Source: Septoria linicola
Taxonomy: Eukaryota; Ascomycota; Dothideomycetes; Mycosphaerellales; Mycosphaerellaceae
Assembly (NCBI GenBank): GCA_024114885.1
Contig: CP099421.1
Span: forward strand, 806,001 to 870,000
Direction: 5' to 3'
DNA length: 64,000 bases
A model generated the notes under the pieces. It searched no databases. It was not told the origin of the DNA and was given only the letters and a program-made list of their open reading frames with translations. A program made the position numbers and the translations under genes. Below are positions 1-12,804 of this stretch, piece after piece; within the stretch, counting starts at the first letter, position 1, and each line of letters begins with the position of its first letter.

Positions 1-690
1 TCAAGTACACAAGCACAGCGACCAGAGGATTCCCAAATCCGCGCCACCACCGCGCTGGCTACTGCCAAGCCGGTGTCGATTTCACAGAAGCCAATCTTTG
101 GAGAACGCACGACTGACCCAATGCTCTCCGCCCGCGACTCACAGACCACGCCAACAGGCAGTCCTGCAGATGAGGCTGCGGAACTCTCAAGTATCGGAGA
201 CACTTCGTGCGCACAAGACTCACTGGGCGAGCTAAAGAGTTTCTCACGCAAGTACTCCCACGACAGCACTATCAAGACCCGACGTCTTGAGCTTCTGCTG
301 CCAGCAACATACACAAGAGCGTACAATCGAGCGTACGAGCTTGGCGGCCTTAGAGGTACATCCTCTACCCCAAAGTCGGCCGTGAAAGGAGACTTCAAGG
401 AGAAGAGACGTGAATGCACAAACGACAACTGTGGCATGCATCTCAAGGGCTGGACAGCAGAGAAGACACTGTTCTTGGCAAAGACAAAGCTGCGCCGAGA
501 AGAGCAAGAGATCAAGGAAAAGCTTAGGCAGACCGACCTCGAGCACGGGAAAGGTCATGAGGCAAAGCTGAAGCAGGAGGGCCTGAAGCAACTCGAGGCC
601 TTAGAGATGTCATTCGATCAGAATGTTAACGATGACGACGACTCGGACTGGGAGGACGAGGACGAAGTTTGTATCATCACTGGAGCTTGA
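1..690 (+). CDS. Hypothetical protein, 5'-truncated by the window edge
   Basis: The frame is open from base 1 to a TGA at 688-690, with no ATG that must be the start near the edge, so the N-terminus lies outside the window. The visible 229 residues have a Ser/Thr-rich first part, a short basic stretch with two cysteines (ECTNDNCGMHLKGW), then a highly charged Lys/Glu helix likely to be a coiled coil, and a very acidic tail (NDDDDSDWEDEDE). I do not recognise a named family. The acidic tail and coiled coil would fit a nuclear or scaffold protein, but that is only inference. Confidence 0.6.
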   Translation, partial: SSTQAQRPEDSQIRATTALATAKPVSISQKPIFGERTTDPMLSARDSQTTPTGSPADEAAELSSIGDTSCAQDSLGELKSFSRKYSHDSTIKTRRLELLLPATYTRAYNRAYELGGLRGTSSTPKSAVKGDFKEKRRECTNDNCGMHLKGWTAEKTLFLAKTKLRREEQEIKEKLRQTDLEHGKGHEAKLKQEGLKQLEALEMSFDQNVNDDDDSDWEDEDEVCIITGA

Positions 691-1310
691 GCTCGTGACC
701 GCTTCATGTCTATGGCAGAGAGCGGTGGACGACGTAAGAATCAGCGTGATGACAAGGCTGACGAGGATGCAGCTAGGCGAGTTCGCGACACTGTACAGAT
801 GTCGAAATAGACGCGAAGATGCTTGAAAGCTCACAATATCGGCAGCTAGCAGAGCGCAAAATAGCAAAGATCAAAGTGCAAGCGATAAGTCTTACTGCAG
901 TCGACATATGCACTGATTGATCCTAAACCTTTCGTCGGAGGCCCACCTTGAAGCTCGGTATGCACTTACAGCATCACGACCACAACCGCGACAACAACCT
1001 CACAGACGCATGCTTCGGCACCGAAATGATTTTCACCGAAACTCCGCTTGGCGCAGCCCGTGCTCCTTAATCGGGTGGAACTGAGTGAACGGCCGAGCCG
1101 GATCGAGCTTTGATTGGTTGACCCTTCTTCTGGAAGACCATCAACAACAGCACTGTCGGCCGACACGGACACTGACCACTAAACATGAAGCATCGACACG
1201 AGATGGCTTTGTACATAAAGGTGCTGCGTACTCAGGACGCTATGGGCTTCACCGCAAGCAAGTCCACTTCCACAGCACCACATCTTCATCTTCCGCCCTA
1301 GCTGGATGAA
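691..1310. other. Intergenic region upstream of the DHA2 transporter
   Basis: About 620 bases between the stop of the truncated gene and the transporter ATG. Only short frames on both strands, none with family resemblance. It presumably holds the transporter promoter and 5' leader; I see no clear core element. Confidence 0.5.
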
Positions 1311-3206
1311 ATGGCAAGCGTACCAATAGCTATCATGCCCGAGACGGCCACATCGATGTCGGCGGCTATCAAAAGCCCAGATGAAATCCACGAGAAGGCA
1401 GAGAGCATATGCTCAGGCGACACCGAGCCTTACGAAAAGGCTCATCGAACGAACGGTGACTTAGCAAGGGAGACCGATGGCAACGACCTCACAAGAAAAC
1501 CCTCGGCCACGCCCTCAGAGCAGTATCCAGAAGGAAAAGAAGTCGTCCTTGTCATGATCGCGATCTTACTTGCGGTTTTCTTGATGGCGTTAGATCGTAC
1601 AATCATTGCGACCGCTGTGCCTCAGATCACGAACGAGTTCAATTCATTAGACGACATGGGTTGGTAAGTGAACACTTCAGAATTGTTAAAAGACATCACT
1701 AATTCCTTGACTAGGTATGCCAGTGCATTCATGCTTACAGCATCTTGCTTTCAGCTACCGCTCGGAAAGGTCTATGGCGGTTCCTATTCGCCGAAGACAG
1801 TGTTCCTGGTACTCATTGGCGTCTTCGAGATTGGCTCAGTCATTTGTGGTGCGGCGCCAAACTCAGTCACTTTCATCATAGGTAGGGCTATTGCCGGCAT
1901 CGGATCTGCTGGTATTATGAGTGGAGCAATCATCCTTGTGGTCTCCATCGTTCCTTTGGCGAAAAGACCAAAGTACCAAGGATTCTTTGGCGCTGTCTTT
2001 GGTCTGTCATCTGTGATCGGACCTCTCCTAGGCGGAGCTTTCACTACTAATGTCTCATGGCGATGGTACGTGAAATACACTTCAGACCACAGTATGAGGG
2101 CGATTGGAATGCTGACCAGTCTTAGGTGTTTCTACATCAACCTCCCCATTGGCGGAGTAGCGATGTTGGTGATCTTCTTCATCTTGAAGCCGACACCACC
2201 TGTGCAGCCTGGACTTACAGTACGCCAGCAACTTTTACAGCTCGACCTCCTTGGTGAAGCATTCCTCCTGCCCTCAATCATTTGCTTGCTGCTGGCTCTG
2301 CAGTGGGGTGGCGCGACTTACGCGTGGAGTGACGGCCGCATCATCGCTCTCTGCGTAGTCTTCGGTGTTGCGCTCATCGGCTTCGTACTGGTCCAGATCT
2401 TCAAGCCCGAGACGGCCACTATTCCAGCAAGGATCATCAAGAACCGGAGCATCGTGTCTGGTATGCTCTTTGTCTTCTGCTTGGCATCAGCAATGATGAT
2501 CTTCGTGTACTACATCGCGCTCTACTTCCAGGCCTCCAAGGGCACGACTGCAGTGCAGAGTGGAATCAACACCATTCCAATGGTTCTTAGTCTGGTCGTT
2601 GGCAGTATCTTCTCCGGACAGATGATCAGTCGTCTTGGCTACTATACTCCATTTGCTATGGCTGGCTCGATGCTCATGCCGATCGGCGCTGGCTTGATTA
2701 CCACCTGGAACACGACGACAAGCAGCGGCTACTGGATTGGATATCAAGTAGTACTTGGCCTCGGCATCGGCATAGGAATGCAACAAGGGGGAATGGCAGC
2801 TCAGACTGTTCTGGCTCGAAAGGATGTGCCGATCGGAGTTTCGTTGATGTTCTTCATGCAACAGCTTGGAGGAGCGATCTTCGTCTCCGTCGGCCAGAAC
2901 GTCTTCAACTCGTCACTCATCAGCGGCTTGGTCAGAGTTGTGAAAGACCTCGACCCTATGACCATCGTCAACACCGGGGCGACAGACATTAGACGAATTG
3001 TGCCGGAGGAAGAGCTTGCCAGCGTGTTAATAGTGTACAACACAGCGCTTCGACAGGTGTTCATTGTCGGTGTGATATTGGCGGCACTATCGGTGCTGGG
3101 ATCCTTCTCCCTAGAGTGGAGGAGTGTAAAGGGCAAACAGGGCCCAACAGAAAAGAAGAGCAACGACAGTGCACAAGGACCAGCAGAGACCGAAGCGAAG
3201 GTCTAG
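1311..3206 (+). CDS. DHA2-type MFS multidrug/metabolite efflux transporter, 594 aa
   Basis: Exons 1311-1663, 1715-2065 and 2126-3206; both introns (51 and 60 nt) are GT-AG, and the second is a multiple of three so it reads through unspliced. The protein has an approximately 75-residue hydrophilic N-terminus, then about 14 hydrophobic segments. Family motifs: LDRTIIATAVPQI (residues 94-106, the first-helix motif of drug:H+ antiporters), GKVYGG (motif A), GRAIAGIGSAG, and GPLLGG followed after splicing by SWRWCFYINLPIGG (motif C region, antiporter signature). Members include fungal toxin and aflatoxin efflux pumps and azole-resistance pumps; they export small molecules across the plasma membrane by proton antiport. 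No biosynthetic enzymes lie beside it, so the substrate cannot be guessed. It is convergent with the next gene, with 59 bp between the stop codons. Confidence 0.92.
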
Positions 3207-3265
3207 TGATCCAATGTACTTTTATCGAAAAGCGAAGATACCCAACTCAAGTTTGCCAGCACATT

Positions 3266-5564
3266 CTATTGGCTTATCCGCCATCGTTGCCTCAGTTCCA
3301 CGATCGAGGCAGTATCTTCATCATCATCATCTTCTCCTTCTTCTTCTTCTTCATCGTTCATATCGTGCTTGTCGTGAGAGTAATAGTCTTCCTCGTTGTC
3401 TTGTCGATGTCTTTGCGGCGCGATGGCTGTTCTTGGAGCGCGCTCGGGTCCTTCGGACAGCTCGAGACGTATCTGGAGGTCGGCCAGAGGACCGATGGAT
3501 CGCCCAGCATCGTGCAGCCTGCCATAGAGATCCTGCTCCGGCGGCCCAAGTCCGAACTTTTGAGCACGTTTCCGCAGATTCCTAACATCTTCCGGCCGAT
3601 GCCATGGATTTGCTACGCTCCTGCTCCCGCTTGCCCAGACCAAACCACTACGGAAAGCTTGCTTGATCGATGTACCATCTTGACATTTCAAGAGTTCGTT
3701 AGTGAAATGTGTCTCCAGATGCTTCCAGTCTGTGGCCTGGATATCGAAATGCCATCCTCGAAGGATGTCCGTCAGAATTGCCGCAATTTGCTCGCTCTTC
3801 GAACCTGCTGTTACACCGACGTAGTGACACAGCTGAGCGATGCAGGAAATGGAGGCCGAAGTCAGCTGCCTTGTATGTCGACTCGTTTCGACTTGCTTCG
3901 CGCGAGATTGGACCAGCGTCTCGTAGGACAGAAGACTCTTTGCTCTGATCGAATTAAAAGTCTGTCTAAGCAGGTCTGCTACGCTGAACGTGTGAAGTAT
4001 TGACCATGCAGGAACCTGGTCGTGAAACGTTGTCAGCCCACACTCACGCCACCATGACTTTAAGACGCACTTACTCTTCCATAGGCGAGCCTTGCACAGG
4101 TATTAGCGCCGAATCATTACTCTATGATGTAGAGAATACTTACCATTCGTGTTCTCCGCCATACTCCCACGCTCCATCGGTATACAGACGACCTCGTTTG
4201 ATTAACCTGTTGTAGGGTGCAACATGATACAAAGCTCTGCGATCGAGGCGGTCGGTGGCAATGACTGAAATGTGCATATTGGCCACTCCCTTTTGTGCAC
4301 TGGCGTGGAACAACTTGAATGCTCGCTTGCAAATCCAGAAGAAGTTGTTGCTTAGAGAGATATAGTGAGTAGGGATTTCCTCTCCTTTACAAAGTCAGCC
4401 CCGTCACGCGTACCGAATTCTCGGGCTGACTGAACAGAAGGGTGCTCCATGCTTACTCTGAATGTGATGAATAAGCTCGTCCCAGTCGAGCATGTCACAA
4501 GCTGGTGGATAGGGGAAAGTCTGGGGATACATCTGATGCCATCTGGACGTAAAGCCACTCTCGTTGACCGCAGCTTGATCTGGCGAGATCGTATGATATC
4601 TAACGCAGGTAAGAAAGAGCTCGTCATTATCACAAATAGTCGTTAGATGGCGTCCTTACCGATACAAGAGAGCGCCAGGAGAGGCATGAGCCTCCAGTGC
4701 TTTGACGGGTGTATATGGCATGTTAGCCTTCTGAATTTGCGCTTCACTAAGCTTCAATGGCCCGTGAGCCGGCCGTCTGCCCTTGTTGACGCGCATAGGC
4801 GTTGTCATCTGTGACTGCATTCGGTCAGTCCGTCTATGCTCGTCCGCTGCTCGTGTATAGAGATATCTAGCGAAGTGCTCTTGGGCATCTCGTGGTTGCC
4901 GGCTCAATCCAGAGCCTCTTCTGGAGTTGTTACCCGATGTAGAAGTAGGAGATTGGGCTATAACAATATTGTCATCCATGGATCGGGGTGTAGCAGGTGT
5001 CCACTCTTCATCAGTGTCTCCATCGCTGTCCAGATCTATCAACGGGACTGTAGTCGCGGCGGCTTGACCAGTCCTTCTGGTCCGAGTGTGGCATGACGGA
5101 GCATTCCCGAGCTCGTCGCTCTCTGAGTCTTCACGGATGGTATCTTCGATACGGAAAGGCCTAGGATGTGTTGGGGCTGCGAGCATCGCAGGTGAATTCG
5201 CGCTATCGGCCAGTCGCAGAATGTCAGATCTAACAGTCTCTCGTTGTGCCGCCTGTTGTGGGCTGAGATTTTCGGAGCAGATGACACGCCAGTCGACGTG
5301 CGCTGGAGTCTTGTTTCGCTCGTAATACTGAGCGCCTAGCATTGAAGCCGTGATTCCACCCGTAACCCCACAAGCTGCAGCATGAGCTCCAAATTTAGCT
5401 CGGAATACGTTCAGTCTTCTCTGCGGGTGATCAAATTTTGAGCCTGGATACTCCTCGTTGAGCACATGGAGATACTCTTTCATGGCTCTAGTCCAAGTCA
5501 TTCCCCTTCGGCCCCTACGACGGCCGTTACCGCTCGCTCCAGGAGTCTGTCTGGTGGGTGCCAT
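3266..5564 (-). CDS. Uncharacterised five-exon protein, 687 aa
   Basis: Exons on the minus strand: 5564-4660, 4599-4414, 4350-4144, 4090-4075 (16 nt) and 4015-3266; introns of 60, 63, 53 and 59 nt are all GT-AG and keep one frame. The ATG at 5562-5564 (MAPTRQ) is preferred; the frame opens upstream only to a TTG. The N-terminal third is basic then Ser/Pro-rich and disordered; the middle (from about residue 300, LLYRYHTISPDQAAVNESG) is compact and globular with many aromatic residues and conserved-looking blocks such as NNFFWICKRAFKLFH and ADLLRQTFNSIRAKSL. The C-terminus ends in an acidic run (DEEEEEGEDDDDEDT) encoded by a GAA/GAT-like repeat. It resembles a recurring family of fungal hypothetical proteins whose middle domain may be of the DUF7587 type, but I cannot confirm this. 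Function unknown. Confidence 0.85.
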
Positions 5565-7672
5565 CTTCTCGAAGCAAGAAATGATTGTGCTTGAGGTGCT
5601 TGAGCTCAAGTCTCAAGGCTCAAGGTGGACTAAAGTACTGAGCCCGCGTCCATCGATGATGGCATGATTATTGCCCACCGAATGGTAGCAGCTGACGTCG
5701 AGCTGACCACCTCGAAGGTTTGCCGGGACCCCAAACTCAGAAGCTCGAGAGCAGGCCACGATACCATATCTTCCGGCGGCCTCCGACATAGGTCAGTATA
5801 CATGAAGGAAGATGGATCCAGCACGCTCGATGCTCGATCACGGCGAGATAGAGAAGCTGACATTCAACGACCTCGGTCGGCTCTCACGGCTTGAAGGTTC
5901 GCAGCAGTGCTCGTCGCGTAAAGTGAGCAGCAGCAATGGCCGCTCGGCAACACGAGGTCGCCTCATCCATCGTGTTCACGACCTACAGATGTCAGACTCT
6001 GCTCTTGGAGATCGAGATGTTTTGGCAATTCATGGTCCGCAGAAGAGTCCCTTCACAATTCGAAAATCATATGTGTTTGGTCCTACACGCCATTTGATCT
6101 GCTTGCTCGATGCTCGACGTAGATTTCAAGTCTCTTGACAATCACGAAGCAACCGTCAAGGAGAAGAGGCGATGTGCCTTGTTGTGTCGTGGCTGTGGCT
6201 TGTGGATGCACGAGAACACAAGAAGAAACTGGCTTTCGGCACATGAGCAGCCCGTGATCAAAGCTGTGGGTCTCAATCACACCATCCGCACCCGGGTTGC
6301 CGAGTTTTGATCCCAGAGAAATCTCAACCTCGATCCAGATCTCTGGATGCTTTGCAAGCGTGCCGTGCCGTCAACTGAGCCTTTCTGGATGTCCATCGCA
6401 TCAATCGGCCCGTTTGCGACCACAGAAGTCAAGAGACGATTTGATAATGCAAAGCATCGCAGCCGTAAAGCTGACCACAGAGCAGCGCAAGCGTGTAAAC
6501 TAGGTTGATGACTTGCAGCACACAGCTTCCTCACACACAGACAGGCGCCGGCGGCAAGGAAATCAGCCACTTCACGAGTCGAATTCAAGGTTCAAGATGG
6601 CATGACCTGTCCGCGGTAGCCCCTCCTCGGCTGCTCAAACTCGATCTTGTCCTAGCAGGCTTCCAAAGACAACGAATCATGCAGCGAAGAAGACTCCGTC
6701 GTGCTGCCCCTGCGATGTGCTCCCTCCTGGCTGAACTGCGACGGGGTTCCCCTGGCCTCAGAACCGAGACACTAAATCGACCTCTGTGGTCGTCGTACCC
6801 AGCGGTACTGCTGTTCAGCTGCAAGTCGCCAAACAGCGCAAACTCAGCCGCACACTATCGATTGCTTCTCAAGAGTCCAGAACGTTGTTGCTTAGAGGTC
6901 GTCTTGCTTAGCTTATTGGTCCGGAACATGCCTATAGCCAACTAAGCTCTGCAGCTACAGCAGGATCGACGGTCGCCGAGATGATGTGCCAGATGCACAA
7001 TCTCACGCCGTCAAGTGTGGCTTACCGCTGTCACACTGTTCAGGGCTAAAAGCGGTCAAATCTCTAGATCAGCGACGTGTACCGGTCATGGAGCCTCGAG
7101 CCAGCGTTGGTGGTTTTCACATGTGGCAAAGTATCTGGGCGAAGGTAGCTTAGCCTCGAGATCTGGCCTGCAGCGACTGAAACTCGATGCGATATTTGCT
7201 TTTGATGAATAAACGTCTAATTTGGTCCGGCAGCTATCCGAGTGCTCGCCGTGAGCCTCTTGGAAAGCTTCACAGGTGACATCAGTGAAACTTCGGCAAG
7301 CATTAAAGTGTAAGATAATGGGCGGACTGATTGCTCTGTATGGAAATCTGCAGGAAAACAAGGAAGGGCGACCATGCCATGTCCCCGGCGTTATGCCCAA
7401 ATCAGAAGGTGTTGCGCATCGTGTGCAACAAAGTCATGTCAACAGTAGGAGGTATCGCTACGATTAAGTGGCTGTCAAGATCTTACAAACATGTCACTAG
7501 CCTCCAGTCATGCCCATTGCCGAATGTATTTTCGTGCTGTATCGTCCTTCTGTGGTCGTCTATGTAGCCCTGCACTCATCACGAGGCGGTGTATCCCTTA
7601 CCAGTCCCCTACACATGAAACGTTGAAACTTTTGAAGCCGTAAAAATAAATGCCGAAGGACGACCATTTGTC
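5565..7672. other. Gene-poor gap, 2.1 kb
   Basis: Base composition is like the flanking genes. Only short overlapping frames in all six phases; I could not assemble spliced exons with family resemblance. It separates the 5' end of the 687-aa gene from the 3' end of the homeobox gene, so it may hold one promoter and one 3' UTR. Confidence 0.4.
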
Positions 7673-9132
7673 TCAAGAGTCGCTGCCGCCGCGGCTTTTC
7701 TCGCGCTTGTCGCGTAGTTCAGGGCAACGACGTCGATGATTGATGAACCAGTTACTCACTTGGGTCATGCTGATACCAGTTGCCTAAACACTGTCAGCAA
7801 TGTGTCCAGCACAGTCATCGCATTTACACTTACGTTGGAGAATATAGCTTTTTGCTCTTCACTGGGGTATGGATTCGCTATGTTCTGTCCTGAGGTCAGC
7901 TCGTGCCTTGTATTCGCAGATGGGGAACCTACCTGATCAAACCATGTCTTCATAATCTCTGTCGACTGTTTAGGCAAGTTGCTTCGCTTGCGAGCTTTGC
8001 CATGCTGGTACTCATAGTGGCTGGGCATGAAGAATGCTGGGACACTGCTCTGATACGGATGAGGCGGGTACCCGATTGGTCGAGTCTGGTGCTCTTCTGG
8101 TCTGCTGTATCTGATGCTTTCGCGTGGGTCTGCATAGCCGTCCCTCGATGAGTGTGCTGACGACGGCCACTGGCCCGGTCTTGACGGTTCTCGTTCATAA
8201 GGTCGTGGGGGATAGATCCCATAGCTGCTAATTGAAGACCTGCGCGATTCAGGCCGGTCTCCCGATGAGCCAAAGCTATCACGCATCTGTCGCGTGAAAG
8301 GGTCCGGTGCTGTGCCAGTGAAGGGGTTTGCCCTGGGCAAAGCGGGTTCAAGCATCGCAGATGTAGGTGTCTGTTCTGGAGTTTGATAGTGGCTTAATGA
8401 GTTCTCATACGCTGGACGACCGCTCCCAGACTTTTGGGGAGGACACTGGGCTGACCAAGGCGGACTGCCAGCAGCTTGTGCGTTTGCTCGCCGAGTGTCA
8501 ATGCTGTCCATAGGCGGGAATGGAGCATTGGGTCGTAGAGAGGTTCCGTTGGTCCTGGGCTCGAGTGTGACAGAGGGCGCAAAACGTGGACCTGCGCTTG
8601 AGACACCGTGGTGGCTCATTTCAGTGCGCTGCTTCTTGTTTGGGTAGAGCGATGGAGGTTTGTACGTCGATGTAATGTACGATGGCTCGCGGGGCGCTAG
8701 CTGGCCTGGACTTGCACCTGGGCTTGGAGTCCTAGGAGGGCTCGAGATGTTGTTACCAAGCACCTGCTGCAGCGTGAGTGGTGAACTACTGCCATGTCAT
8801 CCTACACTACGTACAGTCTTCAGCGGCGGTAATGAGGGCTTCTGCCCCTCGCCGTTCTGGTATGGTGGTGAGTGAGGTGCAGCAGCATTTCGATTGTCAC
8901 GACGGTAGTGCGCGTGCTCATGTGAGATGCCCAACGATCTGTCGTCCAGATTTGCTCTCGCGAGTATCGATGGATTGTCATATGGGCTTTCAAACGTCTC
9001 TCTGCTGCTCCTCGATGCATCCGGGGTCGGGAGTCGCGGTGAGCGATACCTTCGATCTCGCGGTAGGTAGTGTCGTGAGTATGGGGTGCGGTCGTTCAGT
9101 GTGAGGCTCTCCATGATGACCGATTCTGGCAT
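7673..9132 (-). CDS. TALE/KN-type homeobox transcription factor, 436 aa
   Basis: Exons 9132-8815, 8763-7933, 7884-7834 and 7783-7673; introns of 51, 48 and 50 nt, all GT-AG. The long N-terminal part (about 360 residues) is disordered and rich in Ser, Pro, Arg and Tyr. The C-terminal homeodomain (about residues 363-423) is assembled across three exons: ARKRSNLPKQSTEIMKTWF, then the three-residue-loop signature NPYPSEEQK, then the recognition helix VSNWFINHRRR, followed by a short basic tail. NPYPS plus WFINHRRR is diagnostic of the KN/TALE class, so this is a nuclear DNA-binding regulator; its targets are unknown. The start is either ATG 9130-9132 or the second ATG at 9112-9114. The last two introns interrupt the homeodomain, which hides it from unspliced reading. 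Confidence 0.92.
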
Positions 9133-10547
9133 GAGTGGCTGTAGTGGTAAACACAGAATGGCTTGGACTACAGAGCCACGATCAACGACCGATCGCGAGG
9201 CTGTGAAAGTTGCAGAGACAAGCGCTATAATCGATGTGACGTGCACTTGCTTTTGACAAATCGGTAGCCAAGAATGCAAGGAGGGCTGAGAAGGCAGCTT
9301 TTGAAAAGATCAGGTCGTTCGTGTTAGCTTGGAGTCTCCAGCCATAGAGTTGCTGCGATCGTTTTCCGGCGAGCGCTTCGCCCGTTCTTAATAAGGCGGA
9401 GAACTCTCGAGACAGTAGTAAGATGGCCAGGATTGATGTTAAAGATCCCAACAATGGAGCCTCGAGCGGGACTCGACTGGGAGTACACGACGGGACAGGT
9501 TCTCCTGCTCAAGGCCTGTCGAAAGTGCACCAAGACCCGATGTATTGGCGTTGAGCCTGCATGGACATGCGGGCGGGTCCTGCAAGAGATCAGGATCTGT
9601 CTAACGGATTTGCCTCGTAGCACTCATGCGACGACGAAACATTGCGCAAATCATGCAGGCAAGGGTGCAAGTTTCCCAGGATACTGAGATAGACTACTCC
9701 TGCGATCCCGTGCGTGGCCTTGATGCCGGACAAGACCCAGCTCCCAGCTCCGACTAAACGGCCCGCATGGCGCTTGTACCGTGCAGCGGCCAGGCGTCAT
9801 ACGCCGTTTCCTGAACCAGACAAGTGAGTTTTTTGACACACGCTCGGGCTTCCATGGATGACGGCTCCGTTGTGCTGGTCGAAATGCCACTTTGGGGTAT
9901 TGCAGAAGCACAGTACGGCATAGCGCGATCCAGCTGCAACCCATTCATACATCCCTGGCCACGAGAACGCACTTGGCGAGCGGTGGGGGATCTTGCAAGT
10001 ACGCCAACAGAGATATGACATGTGCTGTTGCTGCGGGCTGGCAAGCGAGTCTGCTCAGTTCGCAGTTATACCACGATACCCGGCTCTTGTCGCGCGATTC
10101 CAGACGGATCTTGGAGCCTAACCTTAAACCTCTGACAGCTGAAAGGCTATGCCCAAGTGTGGCTGTGAGTGGTATTGATCGTCTGACGACCGCGGCAGCC
10201 GACCCTCCACATCGCATGCTGTTTGGTCGTGTCGAGGAGCCGTCATCTATCTGGAGCCTGTCACCATCGAGTCGTAGGAAAGAATCGCGGGCCAGCCACC
10301 CAGCGACTGTGCCGCCTGTGCGAGCCCAGCAGGCCGCGCGCCGCACGATTCGAGAGCGTGTTGGTCCTTTGGCAGCGGTGAGCGCGCCCGCCTCGTGAAT
10401 TCCGAATAAGCTTGTTAGTTTGGCTGCGCGCAATCTACAAAAGACAAGGATCTTTGCCAATCAGGTGCGCAGCTGCTTTGATTGACAAGCCCGTGTGATG
10501 AGAAGTCTGGAGTGCCACAGCCGAAATCCACAGCACAGCAGACTTGC

Positions 10548-10571
10548 AGGAGCAGGAGCAGGAGCAGGAGG
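10548..10571. repeat. AGGAGC hexanucleotide microsatellite
   Basis: Nearly four copies of AGGAGC in a row within the large gene-poor gap. No associated coding frame that I trust. Confidence 0.85.
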
Positions 10572-10727
10572 ACGCGCGACCCGGTTGTCGGCTTGCAAAA
10601 ATGTGGACTCGACATATTGACCCCATTGCTTGCTCCACTTTGCCGCTTCCATGTGATGGGCACAATCTCCTGCGACAGCAATAGTTAGTGTCTGCTCGTC
10701 ACTGTGCCATTGTCATCAGCCGTGCGG

Positions 10728-10748
10728 CGTGCGTGCGTGCGTGCATGC
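10728..10748. repeat. GTGC/GCAT tetranucleotide microsatellite
   Basis: A short run of GTGC units grading into GCATGCAT in the gene-poor gap; alternating purine-pyrimidine, so able to adopt Z-DNA in principle. Confidence 0.75.
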
Positions 10749-12804
10749 ATCCATCGAAACACGCGCTCGGGATGGCCCTGCTCGTGAGCGGACGAAGAGC
10801 CACATTCGAAAGCCACACACCATCCCTTGACATGCTCGGGAGTCTGGTGGGAGTTTGACACATTGCAGGGTTCTTGCGTAACGATAGCGGAATACATTGG
10901 ACTTGTGGGCGGTGCGTGTGCATGAAGGCGCGCTCTCGATAGCCGCCCTGGCCGCTGCGAGTGAGCCCTCCCTCTCGGGCTGGCCGTCGCCCTTTTGCAC
11001 CCAGCTGTCCGGGCAATGTTACAGCAAACAGAGGTGTGATCGCGGCTCGCGGTTGTGAGCGCTAATGCTGTTGACAGGACACGGTGCGCGCGGCGTGCCT
11101 GACAGGTCGGCAATGCCAGAGGGAGGTGTACAGAGGCGCCAGGTCATTGGTCCTGGCGTGCAACCAGCACAATAAGTGCAGATGAGGGGGGCGACGGTTG
11201 CCATCTTGAGACACGCATCTTTGTGTCGCGTTGCGCGACAATGGCCTGCCAGCCTGCCATCCACCATCTACCAAGACTTGCCCCCACGATTGGCGGCAGG
11301 GGTAGCAAAACATGTCGCCCTCCCAACGCTACGGGCCATCTCACTCACTCATCGCGGACGGCCAGGATGCTGCATTGGACCTGATTAAGATCAGAGCCAT
11401 GGCTGCTCTCTGGGCCCGTTCCGCTGTGCTGCGGCGGCTGGACCAGCACAACGTGGCAGACTCTCTGGTTCTCTGAATAGCCCTGTTGCTTGGCACACAT
11501 ATGGTCGGTCACGAGGTTGCGAGTTTGCTGGCCACAGGCGTTCAATTCAACTACCGCTGGGTCCATGCCGCGATCTTTTCGAACCAGCAAGATCTCGACC
11601 GAGCATCTGCGAGATGTTTGAGTGCATGTCTAGGTCTCCAAACCGCTGGGTGCGAGAATGCTACGGCTCGAGTATGCTGTGTGCAAATGTGGCTGAAAAG
11701 GCGGCTTCTGCTTTGCTGCCTGACAATCTATCTACGCTGCCATAGATTGCACCGTCATGTGTGATGCAATACAATCCTGCTGCTGCCTCACATAGCTCCT
11801 GCAAGTTTCCGGGTAGCAGAGCACGCATCAATGTCGATGGGGCTCTCACAAGCGCCCGATCTTGAAGGAGTGCGGTTTCCCTTTCGCGCAAGGCTGATGT
11901 TGGGATATGTGGGACGAAAACAGACCTAATCTATCTTCTGCTTGGCACTATGCAGCTCATGCATGCGGGTGCGGTCCGCGAGAGCACATGGGCTCTGCCA
12001 TCTTGGTTCGGATGAATTGATCTGGTGGAAGAGACCCAGGAAGACCACGGACTACTCCTATCCGACTGGTTCGCAGCGCTCCCAGTGTCGTGGCGCTGGA
12101 ACTAATGCCTGTGGTACAGGATCATCCGTTTCTCTGCTGTCCTACCGCGCGCCTTGTCATTCAGGTCAAGATTGGTCCACGGACATGTTTACGTTGTGGG
12201 AACGCAAAGAGCAAGGCGCAATCTGCGGGAATGGAGAAGGTCATCTTTCCAATGGGTAGCCATGGATCACGAGTTTCGTGTTCCCTTCGATGCTTATACG
12301 AGGAACTGTTCAATCGACAGAAGCCTAACTCTCGCTTTATAGGTTACCGAGACAGTGATCGCAGTCACACAAGTCTTCGCGTAGCTTGAGATGATCTCCC
12401 CAACACACTGGGTAGACACTGAAACTCATGAGGTAGAGCTCGTGTGGTGTGCTACACCATGAACGCCATACTGGTATCGCCATATGGCGGTCTGGACTGG
12501 TGCACAGTGCAACTTGTCATCGTGCCCATCTGTCGTTGTTGCCAACATTGACATACTGTCCTGTACCCAATTGCGAGCATAGACGTGACTGAGGACATTA
12601 CGGGGTTTTTCAGGTCATTGGAGTTTTCTTCCTATGCAAACATCGCACTGTCTTCTGATACATTCTAGGTCTACTTATGATACACTTCAAGTCTAACAAG
12701 GTCGTATAGTCTGGCAGACCGCTTTTTTAAAAGACACCGTCGCTATGCCCCAACCCAAGTCATATACACATCAAGCGTTACAATCAATCCGAAACATGCC
12801 CGTC

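Larger units (their letters stand above)
9133..12804. other. Gene-poor gap, 3.7 kb
   Basis: No supported gene. Short frames occur on both strands but none shows domain motifs, and I could not find intron-joined exons. It contains two small microsatellites (listed separately). It may hold the homeobox promoter, which in regulators is often long, and unrecognised non-coding transcripts. Confidence 0.4.

Noticed and set aside
4430..4456. Possible 27-nt intron in the 687-aa gene (GTAAGC...TTCAG)
   Set aside because: Too short for a spliceosomal intron and a multiple of three with no stop, so the sequence is simply coding; the exon 4414-4599 is kept whole.
5565..5609. Upstream start for the 687-aa gene
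   Set aside because: The extension begins with TTG; the ATG at 5562-5564 is the first good start.
9892..10460. Overlapping open frames of about 170 codons on both strands
   Set aside because: Each mirrors the other, no motif, no start context or introns to support a gene.
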